Below are positions 1-5,916 of a stretch of 5,971 nucleotides of DNA, piece by piece. How positions within the stretch are numbered: position 1 is the first letter of the stretch; every line of letters starts with the position of its first letter. The stretch comes from Flavobacteriaceae bacterium (GTDB lineage: Bacteria > Bacteroidota > Bacteroidia > Flavobacteriales > Flavobacteriaceae). The notes below the pieces were generated by a model that saw nothing but the letters and a program-made list of their open reading frames with translations, ran no database searches and had not been told where the DNA came from. Made by a program: the position numbers and the translations under genes. The stretch covers positions 1 through 5,971 of the forward strand of contig DOIV01000172.1 of the NCBI GenBank assembly GCA_003511845.1, in the 5' to 3' direction.

Positions 1-240
1 AAAGCGATTGTTTATCCTAATCCTTTTAAAGAACAAGCTACTATTAAAATAAGTAACAATAAAAATGTGATTTACACATTAAAATTATACAATGATTTGG
101 GGCAAAAAGTGAAAACGATTTCTAATATTTCAGGTACTCAAATTAGAATCAATCGCGGAAATTTAAAAAGCGGTGTATATTTCTTTCAAATTCTTTATGG
201 TGGTAAAACCTATACAGAAGGAAGGCTAATGATTAACTAG
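1..240 (+). CDS. 3' end of a secreted protein with a type IX secretion C-terminal sorting domain (partial)
   Basis: The reading frame is open from base 1 to the TAG at 238-240, giving 79 residues; the 5' part lies outside the window. The fragment begins KAIVYPNPFKEQATIKI, continues with a beta-strand-rich LKLYNDLGQKV segment, then NLKSGVYFFQI, and ends GRLMIN. This is the order of the type A T9SS sorting domain: a YPNPF start, a 'Y...G..V' middle and an 'L..GvY' strand near the end. In known members the domain directs export across the outer membrane and is then removed, often with attachment of the protein to the cell surface. The function of the missing N-terminal part (enzyme, adhesin or other) cannot be told. 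A terminator follows closely, so this gene appears to end its transcription unit. Confidence 0.9.
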   Translation, partial: KAIVYPNPFKEQATIKISNNKNVIYTLKLYNDLGQKVKTISNISGTQIRINRGNLKSGVYFFQILYGGKTYTEGRLMIN

Positions 241-269
241 TTTTAAAGTTAACAACCTTGTTATAAAAT

Positions 270-312
270 AAAAAGTTTCTTTCTCTAAAAGTAAGAAGCT
301 TTTTTTATTTTT
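270..312 (+). terminator. Rho-independent terminator after the T9SS-cargo gene
   Basis: A 12-bp stem pairs AAAAAGTTTCTT (270-281) with AAGAAGCTTTTT (293-304), with one G-U wobble and an 11-base loop. The 3' arm runs into a T-rich tract, 300-312. It lies 29 bases after the T9SS gene's stop codon and separates that gene from thyA. The stem is AT-rich, so its strength is uncertain. Confidence 0.7.
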
Positions 313-328
313 GACAAAATAATAGTTT

Positions 329-356
329 CTTCCTCCCGACACATCGGGATGGGAAG
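329..356. repeat. GC-rich palindromic (REP-like) hairpin in the thyA leader
   Basis: CTTCC-TCCCGA (329-339) pairs with TCGGGA-TG-GGAAG (344-356): 11 bp around a CACA loop, with a two-base bulge. It is much richer in G+C than the surrounding sequence. It is followed by a GGAAGA direct repeat (352-357 and 359-364). Palindromes of the CCCGA...TCGGG kind are, from general familiarity, frequent between genes in Flavobacteriia, so I read this as an interspersed repeat. It ends 15 bases before the thyA start and would fall in the thyA 5' leader if transcription starts upstream, so an effect on expression is possible but unproven. No convincing Bacteroidota promoter (TTG / TAnnTTTG) was found in 313-371. 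Confidence 0.55.
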
Positions 357-371
357 ACGGAAGATGGGCTT

Positions 372-1196
372 ATGAAACAATATTTAGACTTAGTAAAACA
401 CGTTTTAGAAAACGGAAACGAAAAAGGAGATCGTACAGGTACTGGTACAAAAAGTGTATTTGGATATCAAATGCGATTTGATTTAAGTAAAGGTTTCCCA
501 ATGGTAACCACAAAAAAATTACATTTAAAATCGATTATTTATGAATTGCTTTGGTTTATAAATGGCGATACCAATATCAAATATTTGCAAGATAATGGCG
601 TGCGAATTTGGAATGATTGGGCTGATGAAAATGGCAACTTAGGTCCTGTTTACGGACATCAATGGCGTAATTGGAATAGCGATGAAATAGATCAATTGAC
701 TGATGTTATTGAAACTCTAAAAACCAACCCGAACAGCAGAAGAATGTTAGTTTCAGCTTGGAATCCATCTGTCTTACCAGACACTTCTATTTCATTTAGT
801 GAGAATGTTGCCAATGGTAAAGCAGCTTTACCTCCTTGTCATGCTTTTTTCCAATTCTACGTTTCAGACGGCAAATTATCATGCCAATTGTATCAACGTA
901 GTGCAGATATCTTTTTAGGCGTACCTTTTAATATTGCTTCTTATGCCTTATTTACCATGATGGTGGCTCAAGTTTGTGGTTATGAAGCAGGTGATTTTAT
1001 CCACACCTTTGGTGATGCACATATCTATAATAATCATCAAGAGCAATTCGAATTACAATTATCAAGAGAGTTAAGACCTTTACCAAAAATGGTTTTAAAC
1101 CCTAAAATAAAAGATATAACCGATTTTAAATTTGAAGATTTTACCTTAGAAGACTATAATCCGCATCCTCATATTAGAGGAATAGTGGCGGTTTAA
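372..1196 (+). CDS. thyA: Thymidylate synthase ThyA
   Basis: The enzyme methylates dUMP to dTMP using 5,10-methylene-tetrahydrofolate, releasing dihydrofolate; it is cytosolic and normally a homodimer. The 274 residues align along their whole length with Escherichia coli ThyA (264 residues). Visible features are the start MKQYL, Arg21 in DRTGTGT, Glu58 and Trp80, the phosphate-binding pair Arg123-Arg124 in SRR, the catalytic Cys156 in [10 protein letters not shown], the [20 protein letters not shown] dUMP-binding block (Arg176, Asp179, Asn187), His217 and Tyr219, and the C-terminal end in AV. Relative to E. coli there is a 13-residue insertion between Trp130 and Cys156 and a 3-residue deletion before it, which together explain the length. 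The ATG at 372 matches the family start. It heads a compact run ending in folA, which recycles its dihydrofolate product. Confidence 0.98.
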   Translation: MKQYLDLVKHVLENGNEKGDRTGTGTKSVFGYQMRFDLSKGFPMVTTKKLHLKSIIYELLWFINGDTNIKYLQDNGVRIWNDWADENGNLGPVYGHQWRNWNSDEIDQLTDVIETLKTNPNSRRMLVSAWNPSVLPDTSISFSENVANGKAALPPCHAFFQFYVSDGKLSCQLYQRSADIFLGVPFNIASYALFTMMVAQVCGYEAGDFIHTFGDAHIYNNHQEQFELQLSRELRPLPKMVLNPKIKDITDFKFEDFTLEDYNPHPHIRGIVAV

Positions 1197-1214
1197 TTAA
1201 AATTTAAAACAATT

Positions 1215-1709
1215 ATGAAAAAAATCACCTTACTCCTACTATTCACATTAAGCTCATTTCTATTCTTTGCTCAAGAGACAGAAACTATTGAAGAAGAAGT
1301 TATAGAAGTGGTTGAAGAAGAATCTGAACCTGAAGATATTCCTTTTGCAGTCATTGAAGATGTACCCATTTTTCCTGGCTGTGAAAAATTAGATAAAAAT
1401 CTTCGAAAAATGTGTATGCAAAATCAAATATCAAAACATATTGCTTCCAATTTTAATACTTCTCTTGCAAATGAATTAGGATTATCCTCTGGTAAAAAAA
1501 GAGTATATGTAATCTTTAAAATAGATAAGAGTGGAAATATTGTTGACTTAAAAGCTAGAGGCCCGCATAAAAGATTAGAAATGGAGGCATTGAGAGTTGT
1601 TAAGTTATTACCACAAATGGTTCCAGGTAAATTACGCGGAAAACCTGTTGGAGTTAAATACACATTACCTATAATACTTTTGGTTGAAGGCGATAAAAAA
1701 AAGGAATAA
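1215..1709 (+). CDS. Small exported protein with a TonB C-terminal-like domain
   Basis: The 164-residue protein begins with a typical signal peptide (Lys2-Lys3, hydrophobic core 5-18, probable cut after Ala19, before QE). A Glu-rich acidic linker follows (about 21-41). Then comes PFAVIEDVPIFPGCEK (43-58), the lead-in common in Bacteroidota TonB-domain proteins, with Cys56 and Cys67 as a possible disulfide pair. Residues about 95-157 resemble the TonB C-terminal domain: RVYVIFKIDKSGNIVDLKA, a helix with EMEALRVVKLLPQM, then PGKLRGKPVGVKYTLPI. The protein probably sits in the periplasm, where TonB C-terminal domains contact outer-membrane receptors. There is no separate transmembrane anchor if the signal peptide is cleaved, and no long Pro-rich spacer, so it may not be a full energy transducer. 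It starts 18 bases after thyA and touches the next gene. Its partner receptor is unknown. Confidence 0.85.
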   Translation: MKKITLLLLFTLSSFLFFAQETETIEEEVIEVVEEESEPEDIPFAVIEDVPIFPGCEKLDKNLRKMCMQNQISKHIASNFNTSLANELGLSSGKKRVYVIFKIDKSGNIVDLKARGPHKRLEMEALRVVKLLPQMVPGKLRGKPVGVKYTLPIILLVEGDKKKE

Positions 1710-2087
1710 ATGGATACTAGCGAACAACATAAAATATACGAAAAAGCAAGGAAACGCGTAAAACAGAAGAAAAGATTGTATTTTCATTTTGTCTTATTTT
1801 TAATTGGGTCTGTTTTTTTTATCGCTTTAAATATTTTTTTCAATGTTGGTGAACAATATGGTGAGTGGTTTAAATACGCCATTGCATTATGGTTTTTTAT
1901 TTTGGTACTACATTTTGTAAATGTATTTATTACCAATAAGTTTTTCGGCAAAGATTGGGAACGTATAGAAACTGAAAAACTGATGGACAAATACGAAATG
2001 AAAGTAGAAAAATTAGAAGCTGATTTGATAAAAAAAGGAGTAATTACACCTAAGGATAAGCTTTCAAATTCCCAAAAAAAAACTTAA
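1710..2087 (+). CDS. 2TM-domain membrane protein of unknown function
   Basis: This is a 125-residue protein. A basic N-terminal segment (residues 11-22, ARKRVKQKKRL) precedes two hydrophobic helices at about 24-44 and 55-75, separated by a short turn with GEQYGEW. A cytoplasm-like tail follows with FFGKDWERIETEKLMDKYE (79-96) and a charged, probably helical end. The basic 'A..RV..K' start, the W-containing loop and the FFGKDWE motif after the second helix are the hallmarks of the Bacteroidota 2TM family. Members occur alone or attached to LytTR or histidine-kinase domains; no such extra domain is seen here. The ATG follows the previous stop with no gap (TAAATG at 1707-1712), so it is almost certainly co-transcribed and perhaps translationally coupled. 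No biochemical role can be assigned. Confidence 0.88.
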   Translation: MDTSEQHKIYEKARKRVKQKKRLYFHFVLFLIGSVFFIALNIFFNVGEQYGEWFKYAIALWFFILVLHFVNVFITNKFFGKDWERIETEKLMDKYEMKVEKLEADLIKKGVITPKDKLSNSQKKT

Positions 2088-2092
2088 AACCA

Positions 2093-2572
2093 TTGATTAC
2101 AATTATAGCTGCCATTGGCAAGAACAGAGAGTTAGGCAAAGACAACGACTTAATTTGGCATTTACCTAACGATTTAAAACGATTTAAAAAAGTAACCTCT
2201 GGCCATGATGTAATAATGGGTAGAAAAACTTTTGAATCATTAGGCAGACCCTTACCAAACCGTACCAATATTATCATTACCAGAAACAAAAATTATAAAG
2301 CAGAAGGTTGTATTGTCGTCAATTCACTAGAAGCTGCTCTAAACACTGCTACAGACGCTAATCCTTATATTTTAGGTGGAGGAAATATTTACAGTCAAGC
2401 CATTAAAATTGCCGATGTATTAGATTTAACCTTAGTTGATGCAGAACTAGAAGCTGATGTGTTTTTTCCAGAAATAGATACCGAAATTTGGAAAGAAACC
2501 TCTCGTGAAGATTTCAAAGCTGATGAAAAACATGAGTACAATTACAGTTTTGTAACTTTTAAGAGAAAGTAA
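2093..2572 (+). CDS. folA: Dihydrofolate reductase FolA (TTG start)
   Basis: The enzyme reduces dihydrofolate to tetrahydrofolate with NADPH in the cytosol, regenerating the cofactor oxidised by ThyA. The 159 residues equal the length of E. coli FolA and keep its numbering: MITIIAA start, Trp22, catalytic Asp27 in LPNDLKRF, the NADPH-binding IMGRKTFESLGRPLP block (41-55), Arg57 for the substrate glutamate, Gly95-Gly97 in LGGGNIY, Thr113, and Asp122 in EADVFFPE. The start codon is TTG. In this frame the codons upstream back to a TAA at 2057-2059 contain no ATG, and the TTG aligns exactly with Met1 of the family, so it is the best start. It is the fourth gene of the thyA run, five bases after the 2TM stop, and its leader is A-rich with no Shine-Dalgarno sequence. 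Confidence 0.97.
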   Translation: MITIIAAIGKNRELGKDNDLIWHLPNDLKRFKKVTSGHDVIMGRKTFESLGRPLPNRTNIIITRNKNYKAEGCIVVNSLEAALNTATDANPYILGGGNIYSQAIKIADVLDLTLVDAELEADVFFPEIDTEIWKETSREDFKADEKHEYNYSFVTFKRK

Positions 2573-2623
2573 AAAAATCAGAAAATTTTCACGATTTTAT
2601 AACACTTACATTTTTGAGGCTCT

Positions 2624-2640
2624 CCACTTTTTTAAAGAGG
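2624..2640. repeat. Degenerate small hairpin at the left end of the composite palindromic element
   Basis: CC-A-CTTT (2624-2630) pairs with AAAG-A-GG (2634-2640) across a TTT loop, with one A-A mismatch. It resembles a decayed version of the perfect hairpin at 2753-2775 (CCTCCCTTT / AAAGGGAGG). The two hairpins therefore look like matching ends of one element lying between the convergent folA and sppA genes. Confidence 0.4.
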
Positions 2641-2729
2641 GGAATGAATTTACTCCAAACTACAACTCTATTCTTAAAACTATAACCAAAATAGAGTAAA
2701 GAAAGGGGAGGTAAATATGCCATTCCCTC
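2637..2729. repeat. Long imperfect inverted repeat between folA and sppA
   Basis: GAGGGGAATG (2637-2646) pairs with CATTCCCTC (2721-2729), with one bulged G. Further in, TTTACTCC (2649-2656) pairs with GGAGGTAAA (2707-2715), again with one bulge. Inside these is a perfect 8-bp hairpin, ACTCTATT (2665-2672) with AATAGAGT (2690-2697). This non-coding block has nested dyad symmetry over 93 bases. It may be a non-autonomous palindromic repeat element. Because it lies between converging genes it could also help block transcripts from both sides. No transposase or target duplication is visible. Confidence 0.6.
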
Positions 2730-2730
2730 C

Positions 2731-2752
2731 GTCCTGACAAAAAAGTCAGGGC
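2731..2752. repeat. Hairpin with A6 loop in the folA-sppA intergenic element
   Basis: GTCCTGAC (2731-2738) pairs with GTCAGGGC (2745-2752), eight pairs including one G-U wobble, around AAAAAA. On the minus strand the loop is T6, so the T tract sits inside the loop rather than after the stem, which is unlike a standard terminator. It is immediately followed by the next hairpin with no spacer. Confidence 0.6.
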
Positions 2753-2775
2753 ACCTCCCTTTAATAAAGGGAGGT
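2753..2775. repeat. Perfect 10-bp hairpin in the folA-sppA intergenic region
   Basis: ACCTCCCTTT (2753-2762) and AAAGGGAGGT (2766-2775) form a perfect stem with an AAT loop, 43 bases beyond the sppA stop codon in the direction of sppA transcription. The left arm can instead pair with AAAGGGGAGGT at 2702-2712, so two alternative folds exist. It may work as a transcript end or stability structure for sppA and perhaps folA. There is no T tract on either side, so I do not call it a rho-independent terminator. The rest of 2573-2817 shows no gene. Confidence 0.6.
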
Positions 2776-2817
2776 ACCGCTTCTATTCAAGGTTTGGAAT
2801 ATAAATTTATGACAAAC

Positions 2818-4590
2818 CTATTTTATTTTAATTTTAAAAGGCATTCTAGCCTGCACACCTTTTAATTTAGAAAATTCTCTTAGGGTTTTGTAAATTTCGT
2901 AATTTTCTATCCCTAATTCTTCTTTTAATATTTGTTCTTTACTTGCTTTGATAAACGAAGTAGGTTTAAAAACATCTTTTAAATCTTTTTGAAATTTCGG
3001 ATAATCTGCTGTTTTATAATCTGTGATATTTGCCAATTCAGCAGCTATAACGATTGCATCTTCTAAATTACCCAAACTATCAACCAGTCCATTTTCTAAA
3101 GCTTCAACGCCAGTCCACACCCTACCCTGAGCAATACTATCTACTTTTGACTCCGTCATATTTCTACCTTCAGCAACTCTACTTACAAAAACGTTATAAA
3201 TATTTTCTACACCTTCAGTTGCTTGACTTCTAAAGCTGTCAGACATGGGTACATACGGACTATAACTTGATGAATTTTTATTGGTATTCACCTGTTCTGC
3301 ATTGATACCAACTTCTTGTACCAAGCCACTAAAATTAGGAACAATCCCAAAAACACCTATTGAACCCGTTATTGTTGTTGGTTCTGCAACAATTTTATTT
3401 GCATTACAAGCAATATAGTAACCGCCTGAAGCGGCATAATTACCCATAGATACTACTAATGGTTTTTCAGATTTGGTCAACTCTAACTCTCTCCATATTA
3501 AATCAGATGATAATGCACTACCACCTGGAGAATTCACTCTCAATACTATGGCTTTAATTTTATCATTTTTTCTTACTTCTTGTAAAGTTTCTATTATTTT
3601 TTCTTGACCAATTGCATCTACAGTACCTTCTCCATAAATAATTTCTCCTTGAGCATAAATTACGGCAATTTTATCTTTTGCAGAAGATTTTATTCTGCCT
3701 TTCCCTAAAGCAATATAATCTGTTATGCTAATTGTATTCAATTCATCATCAAGATCAACACCTACCAATTCTTTTAATTTATTGACATATTCATCATTAA
3801 ACAACTCTCCATCAATCATATTATTTTCAATTGCCAATCTCGGGTTTCTAACCAATAAACTATCTGCAATACCATTCAATTCTTCTGAAGTTTTATTTCT
3901 ACTTTCAGCCACATCAACAATAATTTCATTCCAAATAGAATTTAACAAAGATGATATTTGTTCTCTATTGGCATCACTCATTTTGTTTGCCAAAAAAGGT
4001 TCAACAGCACTTTTGTATTTACCATGCCGAATAACTTCCATTTTCACACCTGATTTATCTTCAAAATCTTTATAAAAAAGCACTTCACTTGACAACCCTC
4101 TAAAATCAGTTCCACCAACAGGGTTGATAAAAATGGAATCTGCAACTGAACTCAAATAATACGATTTTTGTAAATAAAAATCTGAATAGGCTAAAATAAA
4201 TTTACCAGACTCTTTAAATTCAATTAATTTATTTCTTATGGCTTGTGTTTGTGCTAAACCTGCATTTACAAATAGTGTTTTAATACTAATGCCTTTAATA
4301 TCATCATCTGTTTTCGCATTTTCAATAGCATTTAGTATTTTTTGCAAGCCTAAAGTGCCATCACTTCCAATAAAAATTTCAGCTAAGGGATCAGTATCTT
4401 TTGGAGCATAGTCTCTGACTCTATTTTCAAAATTCAACTCTAACACAGAATTACTTTCTACTGTAGTTACTTGTTCTTCTTCTAATGATGACGCTGAAGC
4501 GGATACAATCACCATAAAAATCAAAAACATAATTCCCATAGCAATAAGAACCCCTAATATTGCCGCTAATAATTCTCTTAAAAATTTCAT
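2818..4590 (-). CDS. sppA: Signal peptide peptidase SppA, 67-kDa type (S49 family)
   Basis: This is a membrane-anchored serine protease of the S49 family that degrades leftover signal peptides after secretion. The 590-residue length fits the long, two-domain type known from E. coli (618 residues). A short basic N-terminus and a hydrophobic helix (about 7-30) anchor the protein, with the remainder outside the cytoplasm. The N-terminal half carries the catalytic lysine in HGKYKSAVEPFL (Lys193). The C-terminal half carries RVNSPGGSALSSDLIWREL (351-369) and the nucleophile in MGNYAASGGYYIACNA (Ser388), followed by EPTTITGSIGVFG (403-415). This Lys/Ser dyad is split between two tandem domains as in E. 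coli SppA. The ATG at 4590 gives the correct anchor, and the stop is TAG. It is divergent from the folK fusion gene and convergent with folA. Confidence 0.96.
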   Translation of the reverse strand: MKFLRELLAAILGVLIAMGIMFLIFMVIVSASASSLEEEQVTTVESNSVLELNFENRVRDYAPKDTDPLAEIFIGSDGTLGLQKILNAIENAKTDDDIKGISIKTLFVNAGLAQTQAIRNKLIEFKESGKFILAYSDFYLQKSYYLSSVADSIFINPVGGTDFRGLSSEVLFYKDFEDKSGVKMEVIRHGKYKSAVEPFLANKMSDANREQISSLLNSIWNEIIVDVAESRNKTSEELNGIADSLLVRNPRLAIENNMIDGELFNDEYVNKLKELVGVDLDDELNTISITDYIALGKGRIKSSAKDKIAVIYAQGEIIYGEGTVDAIGQEKIIETLQEVRKNDKIKAIVLRVNSPGGSALSSDLIWRELELTKSEKPLVVSMGNYAASGGYYIACNANKIVAEPTTITGSIGVFGIVPNFSGLVQEVGINAEQVNTNKNSSSYSPYVPMSDSFRSQATEGVENIYNVFVSRVAEGRNMTESKVDSIAQGRVWTGVEALENGLVDSLGNLEDAIVIAAELANITDYKTADYPKFQKDLKDVFKPTSFIKASKEQILKEELGIENYEIYKTLREFSKLKGVQARMPFKIKIK

Positions 4591-4625
4591 ATTCTATATT
4601 TTATTCTTTTGAAGATCTAAACTCA

Positions 4626-4685
4626 ACTTATATCTTAAAATAAGTCGAACGTAACTCAATTAAGTTACATTTTATAATAAAATGT
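4626..4685. repeat. Cluster of three short inverted repeats in the sppA/folK divergent region
   Basis: Three dyads follow one another: ACTTAT (4626-4631) with ATAAGT (4640-4645); GTAACT (4651-4656) with AGTTAC (4663-4668); and the perfect 8-bp ACATTTTA (4667-4674) with TAAAATGT (4678-4685), loop TAA. The second and third overlap by two bases, so they may be alternative folds. They lie 36-95 bases before the sppA start. They could be operator sites or hairpins in an sppA leader RNA; in AT-rich DNA some symmetry by chance is expected. Confidence 0.4.
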
Positions 4686-4700
4686 TTATAAATTGAACGA

Positions 4701-4708
4701 CAAATATA
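4701..4708 (-). promoter_or_regulatory. Possible Bacteroidota -7 element for sppA
   Basis: On the minus strand the bases read TATATTTG, an exact match to the Bacteroidota -7 consensus TAnnTTTG. It lies 110 bases upstream of the sppA ATG, so transcripts from here would carry a leader of about 100 bases including the inverted-repeat cluster. A good -33 TTG at the usual distance was not found, so this is only half a promoter. Confidence 0.3.
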
Positions 4709-4748
4709 ACCTTTTATCTCTTGATTTTTTTTTCTTTGTAAAGCTAAA

Positions 4749-5873
4749 ATGAAAATTAAACATACCACATATTTATCTTTAGGTAGCAACCTAGAGAATA
4801 AGCTTAAAAACCTACAACAAGCTTTGTTTTTAATTGGCGAACAAATTGGTAAAATCACTAAAGTATCTTCGGTGTATAAAACGAAGTCATGGGGCTTTGA
4901 CAGTGATGATTTTTTAAATTGTTGCATTGAAGTAACTACTGGTTTAAGTCCAGAAAAAATATTAGAAAAGTCTTTAGAAATTGAAAATAGTTTAGGAAGA
5001 AACAGAAGTTTATCAAAGGATTATCAGGCAAGAACTATTGATATTGACGTCTTACTTTTTGATGATGAAATTATTGCTCATCAAAATTTAAATATCCCAC
5101 ATTTACGAATGCTTGAACGTAAATTTGTTTTAGTGCCTTTGGCTGAGATTGCACCAGATGCAATGCACCCTAAAGTAAAAGAAACCATTGCTACTTGTTT
5201 ACAAAACTGTACGGATGATTCTGAAATTGAAAAAACAAGCTTGATTTTAAAAAGACCAATTTCTTTAGTAGAAAAATACAATTATATTGCCATTGAAGGT
5301 AACATTGGTTCTGGAAAAACTACTTTAGCTAACAAAATTGGAACTGATTTTAATGCAAAATTGGTTTTAGAACGTTTTGCTGACAATCCGTTTTTACCTA
5401 AATATTATGCCGACATGGAGCGTTATGCTTTTCCGTTAGAAATGAGTTTTTTGGCGGATAGATACCAGCAACTAAGTGATGATTTGGCACAATTTGATTT
5501 ATTTAAGAGTTTTATTGTTTCAGATTACTACATTTTCAAATCGCTTATTTTTGCTCAAATATCTCTTTCTAAAGAAGAATACGCCTTGTACAAACGTATG
5601 TTTGATTTGATGTATAAAGAAATTACCAAACCCGATTTGTATATTTATTTATACCAAGACACAGAAAGTTTACTTCATAACATCAAAAAAAGAGGAAGAG
5701 ACTTTGAACAAAATATAAAGCCTGAATATTTAGATAAAATCCACCAAGGGTATTCCAACTTTATCAAAACTGAACAAGATTTAAATACTTTAATTATTGA
5801 TGTCTCTGAATTAGATTTTGAAAAAAATGAAGATGATTATCAAGAAGTTATTAGGCAAATTACTAATGCATAA
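4749..5873 (+). CDS. folK: Bifunctional HPPK (FolK) - deoxynucleoside kinase fusion
   Basis: The 374-residue protein joins two enzymes. Residues 1-160 are 6-hydroxymethyl-dihydropterin pyrophosphokinase, which pyrophosphorylates the pterin before dihydropteroate synthesis. Seen are SLGSN (10-14), SWGF-DDFLNCCIEV (47-62), GRNR (83-86), the metal-binding Asp98 and Asp100 in RTIDIDVLLF, and IPHLRMLERKFVLVPLAEIAP (117-137). After a linker (about 161-176), residues 177-374 form a dCK/dGK-type deoxynucleoside kinase: P-loop EGNIGSGKTT (183-192), Glu209 in ERFADNPFL as probable base, FLADRYQQ (235-241), and the lid RGRDFE (315-320). The usual DRS motif reads SDY at 258-260. No Met codon lies between residues 139 and 223, so the kinase cannot start independently at ATG. 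Fused HPPK-deoxyadenosine kinases have, as I recall, been described in marine Flavobacteriia, so deoxyadenosine is the likely substrate; the sequence alone does not prove it. Confidence 0.95.
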   Translation: MKIKHTTYLSLGSNLENKLKNLQQALFLIGEQIGKITKVSSVYKTKSWGFDSDDFLNCCIEVTTGLSPEKILEKSLEIENSLGRNRSLSKDYQARTIDIDVLLFDDEIIAHQNLNIPHLRMLERKFVLVPLAEIAPDAMHPKVKETIATCLQNCTDDSEIEKTSLILKRPISLVEKYNYIAIEGNIGSGKTTLANKIGTDFNAKLVLERFADNPFLPKYYADMERYAFPLEMSFLADRYQQLSDDLAQFDLFKSFIVSDYYIFKSLIFAQISLSKEEYALYKRMFDLMYKEITKPDLYIYLYQDTESLLHNIKKRGRDFEQNIKPEYLDKIHQGYSNFIKTEQDLNTLIIDVSELDFEKNEDDYQEVIRQITNA

Positions 5874-5916
5874 AGCAATTAACACCTTCATTATCTTTTA
5901 TTAACCTAATCAAAAA

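Noticed and set aside
352..371. Purine-rich GGAAGA and GGG before thyA as a Shine-Dalgarno site
   Set aside because: Bacteroidota rarely use Shine-Dalgarno pairing, and the bases form part of a repeat element; spacing and sequence are not convincing.
1424..1663. Minus-strand open frame opposite the TonB-like gene
   Set aside because: It is antisense to a gene with a signal peptide and conserved domain; similar shadows at 1784-1990, 2050-2289 and 5081-5281 were rejected for the same reason.
2574..2598. Weak terminator just after folA: AAAATC / GATTTT enclosing GAAAATTTTC
   Set aside because: The stem is only six AT-rich pairs with an irregular interior and no clean T tract; too weak to call.
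3725..4075. Open frame of 116 codons on the plus strand inside sppA
   Set aside because: It lies wholly opposite the conserved SppA coding sequence and its translation has no recognisable motif; it is an antisense shadow.
4693..4724. Possible folK promoter: TTG at 4693 and TATCTCTTG at 4715
   Set aside because: The -33-like TTG is well spaced, but the -7 match departs from TAnnTTTG; not strong enough to list as a feature.
4628..4927. Open frame of 99 codons on the minus strand overlapping the start of the folK fusion
   Set aside because: It runs antisense through the conserved HPPK N-terminus and through the promoter region, with no family resemblance.
5277..5330. Possible separate start for the deoxynucleoside kinase half
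   Set aside because: No ATG occurs in frame between the codons for Met139 and Met223, the second being after the P-loop, so a real fusion is the better reading.
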